Assembly (NCBI GenBank): GCA_036898135.1
Contig: JBAHVR010000323.1
Coordinates: forward strand, 62,001-126,000
DNA from: Oncomelania hupensis
Taxonomy: Eukaryota; Mollusca; Gastropoda; Littorinimorpha; Pomatiopsidae
DNA: 64,000 bases
Direction: 5' to 3'
Shown here piece after piece: positions 20,718 through 33,811 of the stretch. A program made the position numbers and the translations under genes. Under the pieces are notes generated by a model, which worked only from the letters and a program-made list of their open reading frames with translations, did no database searches and had not been told where the DNA came from. The stretch's first letter is position 1. Each line of letters starts with the position of its first letter.

Positions 20718-23700
20718 GAGAAGCGAAGCTTTACGTCCTATGTTATGTAAGTTAAGGACAATAATTTTAGGCCAATAGGCCGTCATTAAAGACAATAGCC
20801 AGACCAGGTCTGGCATCTAGGACGACAAGGGAGGAAAAAGTCCGGTGCAGCGCCAGCTCAGTGAGGTTTATGGGCCATAAAAGTGCAAGCCGTGTGGTAT
20901 CGTGGTCAGACCCCACCCCCGGGGGAAAATTAAAGAAGATTAAAAAGCAAGATCGCATGACAAAAACAGCGAATCTTGCACCAATTAAAATTTATAGAAT
21001 AAATTATATACAGTTAAAAATATTAATCTGAGGACGTTAATCTCCTATAATTTTAAGATTAATTCGTGGGATAATAAACCCCGCGAGTAGTCCGAGATCG
21101 GTTCAAAGCGCCAGCGCCCAAAAGACACGGCATTGCCGTAAGAAAACGATCGACCAAGTCAAATAAAGACTAAGATTAAATGTCCGATCATAAAGTCTAA
21201 AATGTAATATTCTAGTTAAGAAATGATTTAAAATCAAACTATACAATTTCTTCTCCGGGAATCCATCCCCGACTTCATTTCCTTTCCCTCCTCCCTTCAC
21301 CAATCGAATTTTCCGGGGATGTCTTTGGGGTAGACCCAGCCGAGGCCCCCTCAAAATCCCTAATACGTTTTACCACCGCCCTAATCGCGCGGCTGACACT
21401 AGCTGCATCCTTTTCGGAAAGTCCATCCGACGGATTGGGTAAGTAATCCTCAATATATTTGACCAGCCTACCGGTACTGAGTAATGAGGGGGCACTAATC
21501 TGAGTGGAGCAATCCTGCACCACACAAAGACTAGAAGGCGACGCCTGAGACTCCTGGTCTGTCAGCTGAACATCAAGCCGACGAGGAGGTTCCGGGAGCC
21601 CAGTAACAACATGTTCCTGTACAGGTACAGTCGAGGGTCTAGTGGCAAGGCCACAGACCATTTCCGAGAGAGCCAAGACCGTCTGGGACAGTTTTTCAAC
21701 CGTTCTTTCCAATTTCTGAATGACCACCCAAGGGTCCCGCGGTGAATCAGTCACTTCATCTGGGCGCGTCATCGACGACGGGGGAACCGCATCAGGAGTC
21801 GGTGCAGCCTGCGGCCGGGAAGCCGTCTCCCATCTCCTTGCCAGGCATGGAGGCGGGCGGGCCAGACTGCCATCGGTTATCTGAGAAGAGACAGGAGCTC
21901 CGGCGGAAATTACAGGAGCACCTATCTTCATATCAATCTTTTGACCTAAGTCCGGTATAGACTGTTTTTTTGCAGCATGCAGGGCCTGAGCCCATGGCAT
22001 GTAAGTTGTAGCACGAAGTTGGTTTGCCAACAGGCGCTCTCGCATGGAAGGGCAGCCAGGGTTGGCGGCAGAATGACTGCCTTTGCAGTTTATGCAAGAA
22101 AATTTACTACTTTTACATGAGGCTCCGGTGTGGCCAGCTATGCCACAGGAGGAACAGGTTTGTTTGTTTTTACAAAATTTCTTAATATGCCCGAGCTTCT
22201 GGCAGTTGTAGCACCGTACGACTCTCGCCACAAAAGGCGCAACCGCGTACTCCCTACGGTTTAAGAGCAGAGTAGCTGGCAGCACCTCCGCTGCAATAGT
22301 AACCCGAACCGTCGTGGATGGGCGTCCACCTGACATGGGTAATCGTTGGAAAGATCGAACCACACACGGTCTGACTTCGCCATCGGAACCGACAGCGCCT
22401 TCACATTTAGCCAAAATCTCCTCATCAGAGACCAAAAGGGGGATACCCGTCACCACACCCTCCACCACCGGGGTCGGAATGACACATGCAATGTTCACTT
22501 GGCCTATCTGTGTAAGGTCAGCCAACTTGTGTTGTTGCTGTTCCGACAAGCAACCAATCAGAAAGCCCTCGCTAAGCGGCTTCACCCGGTCAACAGGACC
22601 AACGGCAGACCGCAATAAATCGGCCAACTTCCACACTAGTGATTTAAGGGACAGAGTAGTTGTGTCCCCAGATTGCTTAATAATAACAGGGTATCGACAC
22701 AACCCATAATTTGGCACAGGAGGGGGGCGCGGTAGACCCCTGGTTCTGTTTTTACGTTTACTGGTGGCAGCGGTCCAGTTACCACCTTGATCCATCTTTG
22801 GATCATCCGCGCTGGGGGTAGGTTCCACAGCAGCAGACCCAGCCTCCATATCAGACCCCGAACTAGAGACAAGATCGTCGTCCTCAGACAACCTCCCCGT
22901 CCCTCCCTCAGAAATCGGGGAGGAATCGGAGAGAGTCTCGTAAGGTCTCTTTCGGTCCGAGGGGACCGGTTCGCTTCCGGTACCGGTAGCCAACTCGCCA
23001 GAGGCGAAGGCACCGGCTATGAATTTTACCGAATCACCTGCATCCAAATCCATGCCATCGGATTCCACTCTACTTTTAACCACAGGTGAGTCTCTTCTAG
23101 CTTTATCAGCCGGGCAGTATCGTTTGGCCGGCGACTGGGGGTGGGGGTGAACCCCCCGACCCCTACCTGCTTTCCCACTCATGGGATCCAAAAATTATAA
23201 TAAAAATAAAGAAAAGAGGGGGGGGGGGGGCAAACCACAGGACCACCTCTCCACACAACTTTTTTTTAAAAATCCAATTTCAGGACCTAAAACAGGGTAA
23301 AATTACAACGTAAAAGCTCACATCACAAAAAGTCGTCCAATACTTCACGTTGATCCTCAAGCATGAGAGAGTCCGGAGAAATGACGACGTTTAAAAGTTA
23401 TTTCCTGGATGCGGACACCCGCCGCAAACCAAGCACACATTCTAAAACACGAGAGTCAAAGCTCGATAAATTCACGATAAAATCGAAAATGTCACAGCAC
23501 AGAAATATGATTCAGTCACAGTAAACAATAGTTCGTCACCATATAATCCACAAGAGGCAAGGCCGACGACCCCAGGACCCTTTCACAGTTAAAAGTCACG
23601 TAAAAGTCCAACGCAACAAAAATAAAACTGTTCCGGCAGTATCTAGGACAACAAGTATATCCGACTACAAATTGCAAATGGCGGACGCATAGTTCGTCAC

Positions 23701-23904
23701 AAATCTGAAGAAAATCTCACACAAAACTGGATATCCCTTCACACCTCCACAACAGTTAATTTGCAGATATCACAAGAAGCATATAACAAGCTCCAAAAGT
23801 CAAGTATACACCACAATAAAGCAAGATGATGGAGATTTTGTCTCACAACTTCAACAGAGAAAACACAGCACGTCCACATGCCAAAATGCCGGAACAGGAA
23901 GTGC
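20718..23904 (-). mobile_element. half-LINE: ORF1 only, flanked by target duplication
   Basis: A 3,187-base insertion in A, defined by an 11-base perfect duplication GCCTAAACGTA (20707-20717 and 23905-23915) and by the uninterrupted site in B (GCCTAAACTTAATCC at 42518). On the minus strand it has a 5' untranslated region of about 710 bases, one intact ORF1 of 638 codons (23191-21275), and a 557-base 3' region without any RT, endonuclease or RNase H signature. The right part ends without a poly(A) run. The perfect duplication and unbroken ORF indicate a recent event. It resembles the HAL1 type of ORF2-less LINE known from mammals, which would depend on RT supplied in trans. Alternatives are a single deleted copy or an unrecognised tail. 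Confidence 0.8.
21275..23191 (-). CDS. LINE ORF1 (Gag-like) protein, 638 aa, intact
   Basis: An intact Gag-like ORF1, the RNA-binding partner of a LINE. Residues 1-160 are low-complexity and acidic/basic, with a KRKNRTRG basic patch near 145. Residues 165-320 look like a folded domain that may correspond to the RRM-like region of such proteins. Three zinc knuckles follow: C327/C330/H335/C340, C346/C349/H354/C359 and C366/C369/H373/C380. A short leucine heptad (about 490-512, VIQKLERTVEKLSQTVLALS) may form a coiled coil, and the C-terminus is basic. This knuckle layout is usual for ORF1 of Jockey, I and R1-type LINEs. The Met at 23191 is the first in the frame and sits just inside a short AT-rich stretch. 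No stop or frameshift was found. ORF2 does not follow. The biological role is inferred from family knowledge. Confidence 0.85.
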   Translation of the reverse strand: MDPMSGKAGRGRGVHPHPQSPAKRYCPADKARRDSPVVKSRVESDGMDLDAGDSVKFIAGAFASGELATGTGSEPVPSDRKRPYETLSDSSPISEGGTGRLSEDDDLVSSSGSDMEAGSAAVEPTPSADDPKMDQGGNWTAATSKRKNRTRGLPRPPPVPNYGLCRYPVIIKQSGDTTTLSLKSLVWKLADLLRSAVGPVDRVKPLSEGFLIGCLSEQQQHKLADLTQIGQVNIACVIPTPVVEGVVTGIPLLVSDEEILAKCEGAVGSDGEVRPCVVRSFQRLPMSGGRPSTTVRVTIAAEVLPATLLLNRREYAVAPFVARVVRCYNCQKLGHIKKFCKNKQTCSSCGIAGHTGASCKSSKFSCINCKGSHSAANPGCPSMRERLLANQLRATTYMPWAQALHAAKKQSIPDLGQKIDMKIGAPVISAGAPVSSQITDGSLARPPPCLARRWETASRPQAAPTPDAVPPSSMTRPDEVTDSPRDPWVVIQKLERTVEKLSQTVLALSEMVCGLATRPSTVPVQEHVVTGLPEPPRRLDVQLTDQESQASPSSLCVVQDCSTQISAPSLLSTGRLVKYIEDYLPNPSDGLSEKDAASVSRAIRAVVKRIRDFEGASAGSTPKTSPENSIGEGRRERK

Positions 23905-23926
23905 GCCTAAACGTAATCCTTGCATT

Positions 23927-25480
<1,554 letters not shown>

Positions 25481-25482
25481 TA

Positions 25483-25503
25483 CTCTCTCTCTCTCTCTTT
25501 TTT

Positions 25504-25565
<62 letters not shown>

Positions 25566-25570
25566 TCCCT
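25483..25570 (+). repeat. (CT)n microsatellite
   Basis: A CT tract broken by T11 near 25499-25510. Confidence 0.95.
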
Positions 25571-26046
25571 TTCACCTTTATAAAGTGTCGTAAGGGGCGA
25601 CTAACAGGGATGATGACAGCATCGCATCACTGGCCGGAAGTCTTCTACACCGAAGTCACCGTCCAAGGCGTTACTATAGGTTCAACGACCACGCGCCCGG
25701 GGCCAAGGCGAGCCATGCACACTGTACTCGTGGATTTGGGCTGTGGCCAACAGTTTGGAGAGGATTGGGCCCAGCCAGATCTTTCTTGCCCAAGACACAC
25801 CTTAAGATTATGTGTGGTGCCCCAACGACTTCAGAGTTACGGGATAGGTAGGGTATGAGAAATAGGAACCTTTATAAAAGAAAATATAATATCAATAATG
25901 TTAACTTCCACTAATCCCTTCCTCCCCTCCCCACAGAAAAACCTCTTTCCTCCATCTTCCTCCCCCCCCCAAAAAAAAACAACAACAAAACAATAACCTT
26001 CCCTCCTCTACCCTCCCACCACCCTCTCCTCGCCAAACACTATTCG
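25571..26046. other. intergenic, LINE 3' tip at 25826-25858
   Basis: An open frame continues from the CT tract to 25858, but only its end is recognisable: TGTGGTGCCCCAACGACTTC then GAGTTACGGGATAGGTAGGG, the 3' tip of the GGATA-tail LINE family. The rest is unassigned. C- and A-rich simple sequence follows (25915-26030). Confidence 0.5.
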
Positions 26047-26212
26047 ACGTGGCAGTCGCCTATATAAGCTTAGAGTCTAGAAGCAGCCATACTAGAGACG
26101 TCAGCCTAGTGTTGTCTACACTTGCTAAATCTTACCACAAAACTGAGTCGCTGTATAGTTTGTGTGCATCGCTAGCAAAGTTTACTGGTACGTTTTCTCT
26201 TTCAGTTTCTTT
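26047..26212 (+). promoter_or_regulatory. promoter-like repeat with TATA box, copy 1
   Basis: ACGTGGCAGTCGCCTATATAAG (TATATAAG at 26061) begins about 165 bases that recur, about 94% identical, at 46832-46998. A TTTACTGGTACGT sequence near 26191 could be a splice donor, with a pyrimidine-rich stretch after it. It reads like a core promoter plus short first exon carried by a repeat such as an LTR or LINE 5' end. No coding frame is attached. Confidence 0.5.
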
Positions 26213-26709
26213 TTTAAATAATTTTTATTTTCGAGGTCCAAGAAACTTTATTTTAATTTGTATTTTTAAAAAATCGTTGTGGCTTAGGTGAAGCAGCAAA
26301 ACAATCACACAATCAAATCTCATAAGACATGACATGAAATGTATCGTAAGACATCAAATGTACTCGTACAGCATTCAGCACATGTTTAAGAATATAACGG
26401 ATGATTATAATAATACACACGCTGCATTAATTTTTGGCTGGAAAATTCACATTACTTTCCTCTCACGTTGGAATATCTTACAGTTTATTTATTACTTTCA
26501 AATCATAATTATATATATTTTTTATTATTCTCTTTCATCTTCATTACTTTATTATACAATGGGATCAATTCTGCGAAAATTTAGAACAAAATTACTGCAT
26601 CCATCAGGTGATGCGGTTGTTGCTTTTTTCCATTTGTTTTATGACATTTAAGAATGTGTTTTGTTTTATCATTTATTGTGCAGTTTAATCACGATTTAGA
26701 CAGATAACA
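26213..26709. other. AT-rich intergenic, no gene seen
   Basis: No recognisable protein or RNA. The open frames are short and composition-driven. Confidence 0.4.
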
Positions 26710-26711
26710 TT

Positions 26712-26792
<81 letters not shown>

Positions 26793-27215
26793 CGTCATTT
26801 GTAAGGCGCCTTAGCCTAAGGATCAAGGCGTTGGCCAATACAGGATCTAACTCAAACCGCCCGAGACGCCCACCCGCAGCCTTTGGGCGCATGGTCTGAC
26901 TCCCGGACAACTGAGCACAATCCTGGGCAGCCAGGGATGGGGGAGAAGGACCAAGTGCATGCTGGGTGTGTTCTTGTTACCGGCACTCACCCGTCTAGGA
27001 CATGAGCGTCAGTATCTTTAAAGTCCGTTATGATGGAATATATGCGATACACAGACTAGACCTCGGTTTATACTTTCATCCGAAGGTGTAGGAAAACAGG
27101 AGTAAAGTGTCTTTTCCAGGGACACAACACAATAGCCTGGCCAGGGTTCGAACCCGGGACGTTCAGATCCGCAATCCGAAGCACTAGCATTAGACAGACC
27201 TGTGCACACTCAAAA
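26710..27215 (-). repeat. tRNA-derived SINE with (TTA)n tail
   Basis: On the minus strand the head near 27207-27130 contains GTCCCGGGTTCGAACCCTGG (B box). It is followed by a central motif, GTGTCCCTGGAAAAGACACT, of a kind found in many invertebrate SINEs. The 3' half (27000-26795) includes CTGTATTGGCCAACGCCTT, a single copy of the unit amplified as the 38-base satellite at 9362 and 31748. It ends in a (TTA)n tail of about 80 bases (26710-26791). Confidence 0.75.
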
Positions 27216-27716
27216 TGCTCATCAGTAGCAAACAAACCAAATGTCAGTAGCTTTTAAAAATTTTCAGTAGCAAGCTGTAACGACAGTTCAAGACATAATT
27301 CTGCTCACAAAGCACACAAACTGAAACACTACGAGGCAGTAGAATGGGAATTACAATCTATTCAAGCCAAGCTAAAACATCAACACTGTTACTTTTTTTT
27401 TTGGTTTGACAAAACCTTAGCAGAGTATCAAAATATACAAATTAGGACAATATTTTATGTAACAAAATGTATGGCGGGACATATTAATAATGATTTTAAC
27501 TTGGTTACATACATTTTAACTGCAATAACTTGATTTCCAGCACGGTTGTGCCGTTCTCTTCTTTTTTGGTGACAGAGCTGGGTCAGATATGAATCCTCTT
27601 CACTATCTCTTCTCACTCTTTTTTTTTCTTTCAAAGCTGGCTCCGTAATTTTTTTTAAATCACAAGTATGAAGTTGCAACCACACAAATGCTGAAAGAAC
27701 TAGAAACAAACGCGCG
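27216..27716. other. intergenic, no gene seen
   Basis: Unassigned sequence. A minus-strand frame of 103 codons (27766-27455) has no recognisable motif and overlaps the LINE start, so it is not called. Confidence 0.4.
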
Positions 27717-27724
27717 CTTCCGGT

Positions 27725-28174
27725 TTGAAAACCGGTGATTTCGATGAATGTCTTTCCGATGTACACTGCCCCGTTCTTTTGACATTGTCTTTTGAAGATG
27801 TTTTATTTGACGATAACTCTTTAGCCAAGGAACATAGTGGCCAGTCTGACATTGTTAACAAGTCTTTCAAACCAGTATGGATAATGGAGTCTGAGAGTGT
27901 TTTTGTTAACAATATTGACCAAGAGCGTGTTATCGATATAAATTGTGTTCTATCGAATCTGTTAAGGAATGATTTAGACGTGACACAGTTAGATGTTAAT
28001 AATATAACTAAGGAAGTAGTAGCTGTTCTGCTGTCAGCCGCTAGCGATACTAATATGTTGAGGCATACTAATAGCAACAACAGAGCGGAGAGGACGGGGA
28101 AGAAGAAGAAGATAATCCCGTGGTTTGATAATGAATGCAGACAGAAAATAAAAATATTTCGTAACAAAACGTAA
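27725..28174 (+). pseudogene. LINE ORF2, endonuclease end and linker
   Basis: First segment of the ORF2 frame: the SDVHCPV motif of the AP-like endonuclease, then an acidic linker, then IIPWFDNECRQKIKIFRNK, a typical W-x-(D/N)-E-C junction before the RT. It ends at a TAA created by a one-base shift. The next segment continues NHARVRDQK in another frame. Confidence 0.7.
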
Positions 28175-29597
28175 CCACGCGCGTGTGCGCGACCAGAAGT
28201 CAAGAGAAATTAATAAAAAGGCGTACAAAGAGTATAAAAGTACGATTAGAAAGAAGTTCGGTCTATATAGAAAAAATATGCATACCTATTTACGTGGAAT
28301 AAAATGTAAGGACTCTAAAGCGTATTGGAAGTTTTTAAATAATAGTACAAGTAATATGCCGTGTAATGTAAATATACCTACCCATGATGATTTTGTTAAT
28401 TATTTTGAAAACCTTGGTAACATTCCTGAGGAAGACATCCTCCATCCTACTGACCCTCTTGATCCTGAAACTAACTTTATAGATAATTCTAGTCTGAATT
28501 CCGACATAACACGTGACGAGGTAATAAAAGCTGTTGGTAAACTAAAGAATAATAAAGCCTGCGGTTTTCATTGTATTTTGAATGAATTTTTGAAAGCATC
28601 TTTTCCTAAGTTGTTAGATACTATTACTATGTTATTTAACCTTGTTCTAAGCAGTGGCAAAATTCCTGAAGACTGGTCAGTTGGCATAGTTTGCCCACTA
28701 TATGAAGGGAAAGGAGACACGTTAAATGTAGACAATTACAGAGGTATAACTCTTCTTAGCTGTTTGGGTAAACTTTTTACTAGCATTATTAATATTAGGA
28801 TTAATTTATTTCTAGAGTCCAATAATTTATTAGGTAATGAACAAGCAGGTTTTAGAAAAGGTAACTCAACCAGTGATCATGTTTTTGCACTGCACTGTCT
28901 AATTGATATTTACTTACAACAAAAGAAAAGATTGTTTACTAAATTTGTAGATTATAAAAAGGCATTTGATAATGTACAACGTAATATGCTTTGGGAAAAA
29001 ATAATCAAAAATGGTATTTCTGGAAGAGTTTTGACAGTGATCAAAGATATGTATGAAAAAGCTAAATCGTATGTTAAAAGCCCTAATTGTATATCGCCTA
29101 CTTTTTTTACATGTAATGCTGGAGTGCGGCAAGGTGAGAATTTATCACCTATTCTATTTTCACTGTTTCTGAACGATTTAAGGTCTTTCCTTGCCGAACA
29201 TATTGATGGTTTATCGTTGCCACGGAATATTGGTAATGGGTTCAACTTCTCAGATGTTGACCAGCATTTTAAATTGTTTCTGTTATTATATGCTGATGAC
29301 ACAGTCATTTTAACAGAGTCAGCAGAAGACATGCAGAAAGCTCTAGATGTTCTTAATTTATATTGTGCGAAGTTTGGTCTGTGTATAAATATTGCAAAAA
29401 CGAAAGTTATGATTTTCTCCCATGGTAAAATCAGAAAGTTGCCTGTCTTCAAGTTTAATGATGTAATCCTTCAAATAGTTTGGGAATATAAATACTTAGG
29501 CACCCTCTTTAATTATAACAATAAATTTCAAAAGAACTTGAAAGCCCAGAGCGTGTCAGCTGAGCGTGCGATGTATGCACTTTTTATGGAAGTGTAG
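28173..29597 (+). pseudogene. LINE ORF2, RT domain
   Basis: Reverse transcriptase of a non-LTR element. RT motifs in order: CGFHCILNEFLKA (about 28560), VDNYRGITLLSCLGKLF (28728), NEQAGFRKGNSTSDH (28838), FVDYKKAFDNVQR with the first catalytic Asp (28944), GVRQGENLSPILFSLFLNDL (29120), LYADDTVIL with the catalytic DD pair (29287) and YLGTLFN (29494). The catalytic residues are intact. There is no ATG at the left edge because the frame is entered by a shift. The copy cannot make a full protein. Clade is not certain from memory. Confidence 0.8.
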
Positions 29598-30483
29598 AAA
29601 GTTAGATTTGCCGCTTGATGTCCAGCTAGATCTCTTTGATAAATGTATTAAACCGATTCTATTGTATAACTGCGAGGTGTGGGCTCACGAAAAAATGGAA
29701 ATATTTGATAGGTTGCAACTAAAATTTTTGAAGATGATCCTTAATGTAAAAAATTGCACGCCGACTTGCATGGTTTTGGGTGAGGTTGGCTGTATTCCTG
29801 TCTCTTTGGATGCCAAATGCAGGTTACTTTGTTTTTGGTATAAATTGTGTATCGATTGTTGTAACGATTCCACAAAAATGTCGGTGCTTATGTTTCGTCT
29901 GTGGTCTTATTTGTTTTTTAATAGTGAGTATAAATTATCTTGGTTAAATACTGTTCGTTCTCTTCTGGACGATCTCGGTTTGTCTTTCATATGGGTGCGT
30001 GGTTGTAGTTATTCTATGAATTATTTTAAGAATCTAGTCAAACAACGTCTGAAAGACCAATTTTTGCAAATCTGGCATCAGAATATAAATTAGCATAACA
30101 GTTGTATTACTTACATAATATTTACGGAAAAGTTTTGTTTTGAGGATTATTTAGTTAATTTGTCACCATTTTTTAGAATAAATCTGTTAAAATTTAGACT
30201 CTGTTGCCACAAACTTCCGATTCAAACTCAAAAATATATAAATATTCCCAGAGAAGAAAGATTGTGTTCTTTTTGTGATTTAAATGAAATAGGTGATGAA
30301 TTCCATTATTTGTTTAATTGTACTAATCCCCTTCTAAAAGACAACAGATTTTCCCCATTGCCACGGTATTTTAGGAATCACCCAAATGTCTTCAAGTTAA
30401 TTCAGCTAATGAACTCGAAATCAAAAAGCACACTGATAAATTTAAGTTGTCTTATTGGAAAAATATTTTCACTTTTTAAGTAG
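29578..30483 (+). pseudogene. LINE ORF2, thumb and C-terminal zinc finger
   Basis: Third segment, one frame over from the RT: YNCEVWAHEKMEIFDRLQLK, then VKQRLKDQFLQIWHQNIN, a TAG at 30091-30093, and the same frame again to RLCSFCDLNEIGDEFHYLFN C (CxxC...H....C). Matching layouts occur in the LINE fragments at 34899-35931 and 62845-63806, so these three belong to related families. Confidence 0.75.
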
Positions 30484-30898
30484 TACAGCATTGGATTTTT
30501 TTCCCCTCCAATATTTGAATGCTGTTTGGTGTCATTCATGTGTGCTTCATTGTTCTGGCATTCTTTCCCTCGTTCTTTCACTTCTCTGATGACTGTTGTT
30601 TTTGTTTTATCTTGTATCTTTATGCGATTGTACTTTTGAGTGCATATCGGTGTCACAAATGTTTGTGGTTGCTTTTCATTTAGTGCATATGTTATTGTTT
30701 GTACTTAGAGGCTGCTGTGTCTTGTAATATAGTGCCGTTCTTGTAATCACTATGTATATATTGTGTATCCCTATCCCCCCATCTTCCCCCCTTGTCTGGC
30801 TATACGGCCCCCCTGGGCTAGGAGCCTAAATTGATTTGCTGTTGATCATTTGTTTGTTTGTTTATTTAATAAAAGGACTAAAAGGACTAAGCAAAAAA

Positions 30899-31080
30899 AA
30901 AAGAGGTGGGAGGACAACATTCGAGAATGGACTGGTTTGAAACTGAGCGAATCAATCAGGGTTGCTGAGGACAGGGACAGATGGCGTACGCTGATTAAAC
31001 GAAAATCTGTGGTGCCCCTACGACCTCCGAGTTACGGGATAGGATAGGATATGATAGGATCGGATAGGATAGGATAGTTC
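30899..31080 (+). mobile_element. LINE 3' fragment (GGATA-tail family)
   Basis: RWEDNIREWTGLKLSESIRV then PLRPPSYGIG, ending in a GGATAGGATA-type tandem tail (31037-31077). This is the most 3' 180 bases of the family also seen at 38633, 43790, 54691 and 63807. Confidence 0.75.
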
Positions 31081-31493
31081 AAGAACAGCCTCCTCTGTCC
31101 CCCCTCTCGCCTCCCTTCGTCCCTCTCCCTCGCACCCCCCGCAGTTTGTTTCGTTAGCCACGCTTTTTCACTCATACCGGTGACGTTTGCAATAAACACA
31201 AAGTGCCAAGCCATGGCTGATTGCGATAAGTGGGCGGAGCTTTAGTATCGTCTAACTAGATCAGTGAACTACACATGAAAGCCTTAATTATCTATATCTT
31301 AAAGAAATTTGTAATAATGCAGACTACTTACAGCCCATGTTCGATGAATGCACGCAGGCTCGATCTACAGTCTTACTCCGCGAATTATATATCAATATTT
31401 GTGAATAAGAGGTATGAATTACAATTAGTATTACATTCATTGGCAAAGATAATGTTAATGTTAAACAATATTCAACCCTGAGCTAACATCCCG
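31081..31493. other. intergenic, no gene seen
   Basis: Pyrimidine-rich, then mixed sequence up to the left edge of block B. Nothing coding was recognised. Confidence 0.4.
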
Positions 31494-31747
31494 ACTGATT
31501 TGGTTTCATCAAGTGATAGATAGTGGAAAGGGATGGATTTTGGCCACTCCCCTGCCACAGATCCGTTTAAAATTCACAGTGAGTGTTGACCAATAAAAAT
31601 TATGCTTACCAAAATAAAAATTATGCTTACCGAAATAAAAATTATGCTTACCGAAATAAAATCAAACAAACAATAAACAAAAACACTCAAAGCAAGACGA
31701 TATGCTAAACTGATAACAGTCCGCAAGGAATGTAACTGTAACGTATG

Positions 31748-32547
31748 ATTAGGCGCTGGTCAATATAGGATATGACTCAAGCTGCCTAAGGCGCCGGTCA
31801 ATATAGGATATGACTCAAGCTGCCTAAGGCGCTGGTCAATATAGGATATGACTCAAGCTGCCTAAGGTGCTGGTCAATATAGGATATGACTCAAGCTGCC
31901 TAAGGCGCTGGTCAATATAGGATATGACTCAAGCTGCCTAAGGCGCTGGTCAATATAGGATATGACTCAAGCTGCCTAAGGCGCTGGTCAATATAGGATA
32001 TGACTCAAGCTGCCTAAGGCGCTGGTCAATATAGGATATGACTCAAGCTGCCTAAGGCGCTGGCCAATATAGGATATGACTCAAGCTGCCTAAGGCGCTG
32101 GCCAATATAGGATATGACTCAAGCTGCCTAAGGCGCTGGTCAATATAGGATATGACTCAAGCTGCCTAAGGTGCTGGTCAATATAGGATATGACTCAAGC
32201 TGCCTAAGGCGCTGGTCAATATAGGATATGACTCAAGCTGCCTAAGGTGCTGGCCAATATAGGATATGACTCAAGCTGCCTAAGGCGCTGGTCAATATAG
32301 GATATGACTCAAGCTGCCTAAGGCGCTGGTCAATATAGGATATGACTCAAGCTGCCTAATGCGCTGGCCAATATAGGATATGACTCAAGCTGCCTAAGGC
32401 GCTGGTCAATATAGGATATGACTCAAGCTGCCTAATGCGCTGGTCAATATAGGATATGACTCAAGCTGCCTAAGGCGCTGGTCAATATAGGATATGACTC
32501 AAGCTGCCTAATGCGCTGGCCAATATAGGATATAACTCAAGCTGCCC
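31748..32547 (+). repeat. 38-base satellite, about 21 units
   Basis: Same unit and flanks as 9362-10041, with three more units and some AATGCG variants not seen in A. Confidence 0.95.
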
Positions 32548-33537
32548 AAACCCAGGGTGCCAAATTGTTGCCTTATGTGCATCGTCGGACGTTCCAGACT
32601 ACTGAGTAGTCTTGGGCGAACGAGAGGGAATGGGATCTAGTGCTTCCTGTGGGGAGGGGCGGAGGTGCATGAGAGGGGGGGGGGGGGAGAGTGTTTTTGT
32701 AACTAACACTCACCCATATATCTAGGGGACTTCTTTTTCTTCATCTTCTGTTTCTTCTTTTTGAGTTGAGCAGCCACAATCAATACGTTGATTCATTTGC
32801 TGCTGTAGGTTGTTACTAGGGAGAGGCCGTGTTTTGCATGGTGTGGTGAAAAAACAACAAAGAAACAAAACAAAACCAAAATAAAAACACACCGCACACT
32901 CTAGAATAAATAATATGAAGCTGCTGTAGGCACAACTATATGTGGAACTGATGGACAGCCACAGCATGCCGAGGCCACAGTCTTATGCTGTGCAAGGCCC
33001 ATAAGTGGCTGCAGCAGCAAGGGACACAAAAATGACGTCACCTAACAGATGACATTGACATTGAAGGAAGGAGAGGTGGGGTTGGGGATGGGGGGCGGAT
33101 GAGAGCTGAGACGGAGTGGCTGTGTGGTTTAAATGCCACGTGACAGCAAGTTGCTGTCCGAGGGGTCAGGAGCGCTGGCTTTTTCGGCGAAGAGGTCGTT
33201 CCATTCCCTGATGGGGCTGCGTGGTGTGGTGCCGCTGCAGCACTGAATAGCTCAGTATGCTGCAGTCCATGCGGACAGCATAGCTGAGGACAGCCGAGGT
33301 TTACGGTGGTCGCCCTGCCCTCGTCCCTATGCGGTGTCTTCGGACAATCATTCAATCAAGTAGTCAACATTGGTGCGAAACCTGCAAGATTTTTTTGTAT
33401 TATTTACTTTTTTGTCCCTTTTTCATAGGGAAATTCTGGGCCGCCTCCACAGGGAAAAGCGTAGTGGCAGCCTGTGGCGCGCCCAAACCCAACCTACCTA
33501 ACATTTGTTGTGATTTTGAAATTTTGGTTTGAAAGAT
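32548..33537. other. block B spacer, no gene seen
   Basis: Matches 10042-10242 and 12333-13098 of A. It includes the uninterrupted point (32760-32780) where A carries the 2.09 kb LTR. No coding frame was recognised. Confidence 0.5.
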
Positions 33538-33539
33538 GG

Positions 33540-33584
<45 letters not shown>

Positions 33585-33811
33585 GTGGTGGTGGTGATGA
33601 GGATGATTATGATGATGAGGAGGAGGAGGAGAAGAGGGTGATAATGATGATGATAAGTGTGGAAACAGAAAAACGTGGGAGGTAGGGGAGGATGGGATCA
33701 GGAGGAGGAGGGAGAGCGAGAGAGAGAAAATGAGAGAGAGAGCGAGCAAGAGAGAGAGCGAGAAAGACAGAGAGAGGGAGCACAATGAGAGAGGGAGCAC
33801 AAAGATAGAGA

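Larger units (their letters stand above)
27717..30889 (+). mobile_element. LINE, 5'-truncated, nearly complete RT
   Basis: It starts inside the end of the endonuclease domain (SDVHCPVLLTL at about 27755 is the final His motif) and continues through the linker, RT, thumb and C-terminal zinc finger to a 3' untranslated region ending in a short tandem tail (AAAAGGACTAAAAGGACTAA). Three lesions break the frame: a frameshift near 28170, another near 29588 and a TAG at 30091-30093. Otherwise it is well preserved. It is followed directly by a fragment of another LINE at 30899. Confidence 0.8.

Noticed and set aside
27455..27766. 103-codon minus-strand gene
   Set aside because: No recognisable motif and overlaps the start of a plus-strand LINE.
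28952..29452. 166-codon minus-strand gene
   Set aside because: Antisense of the LINE RT domain.
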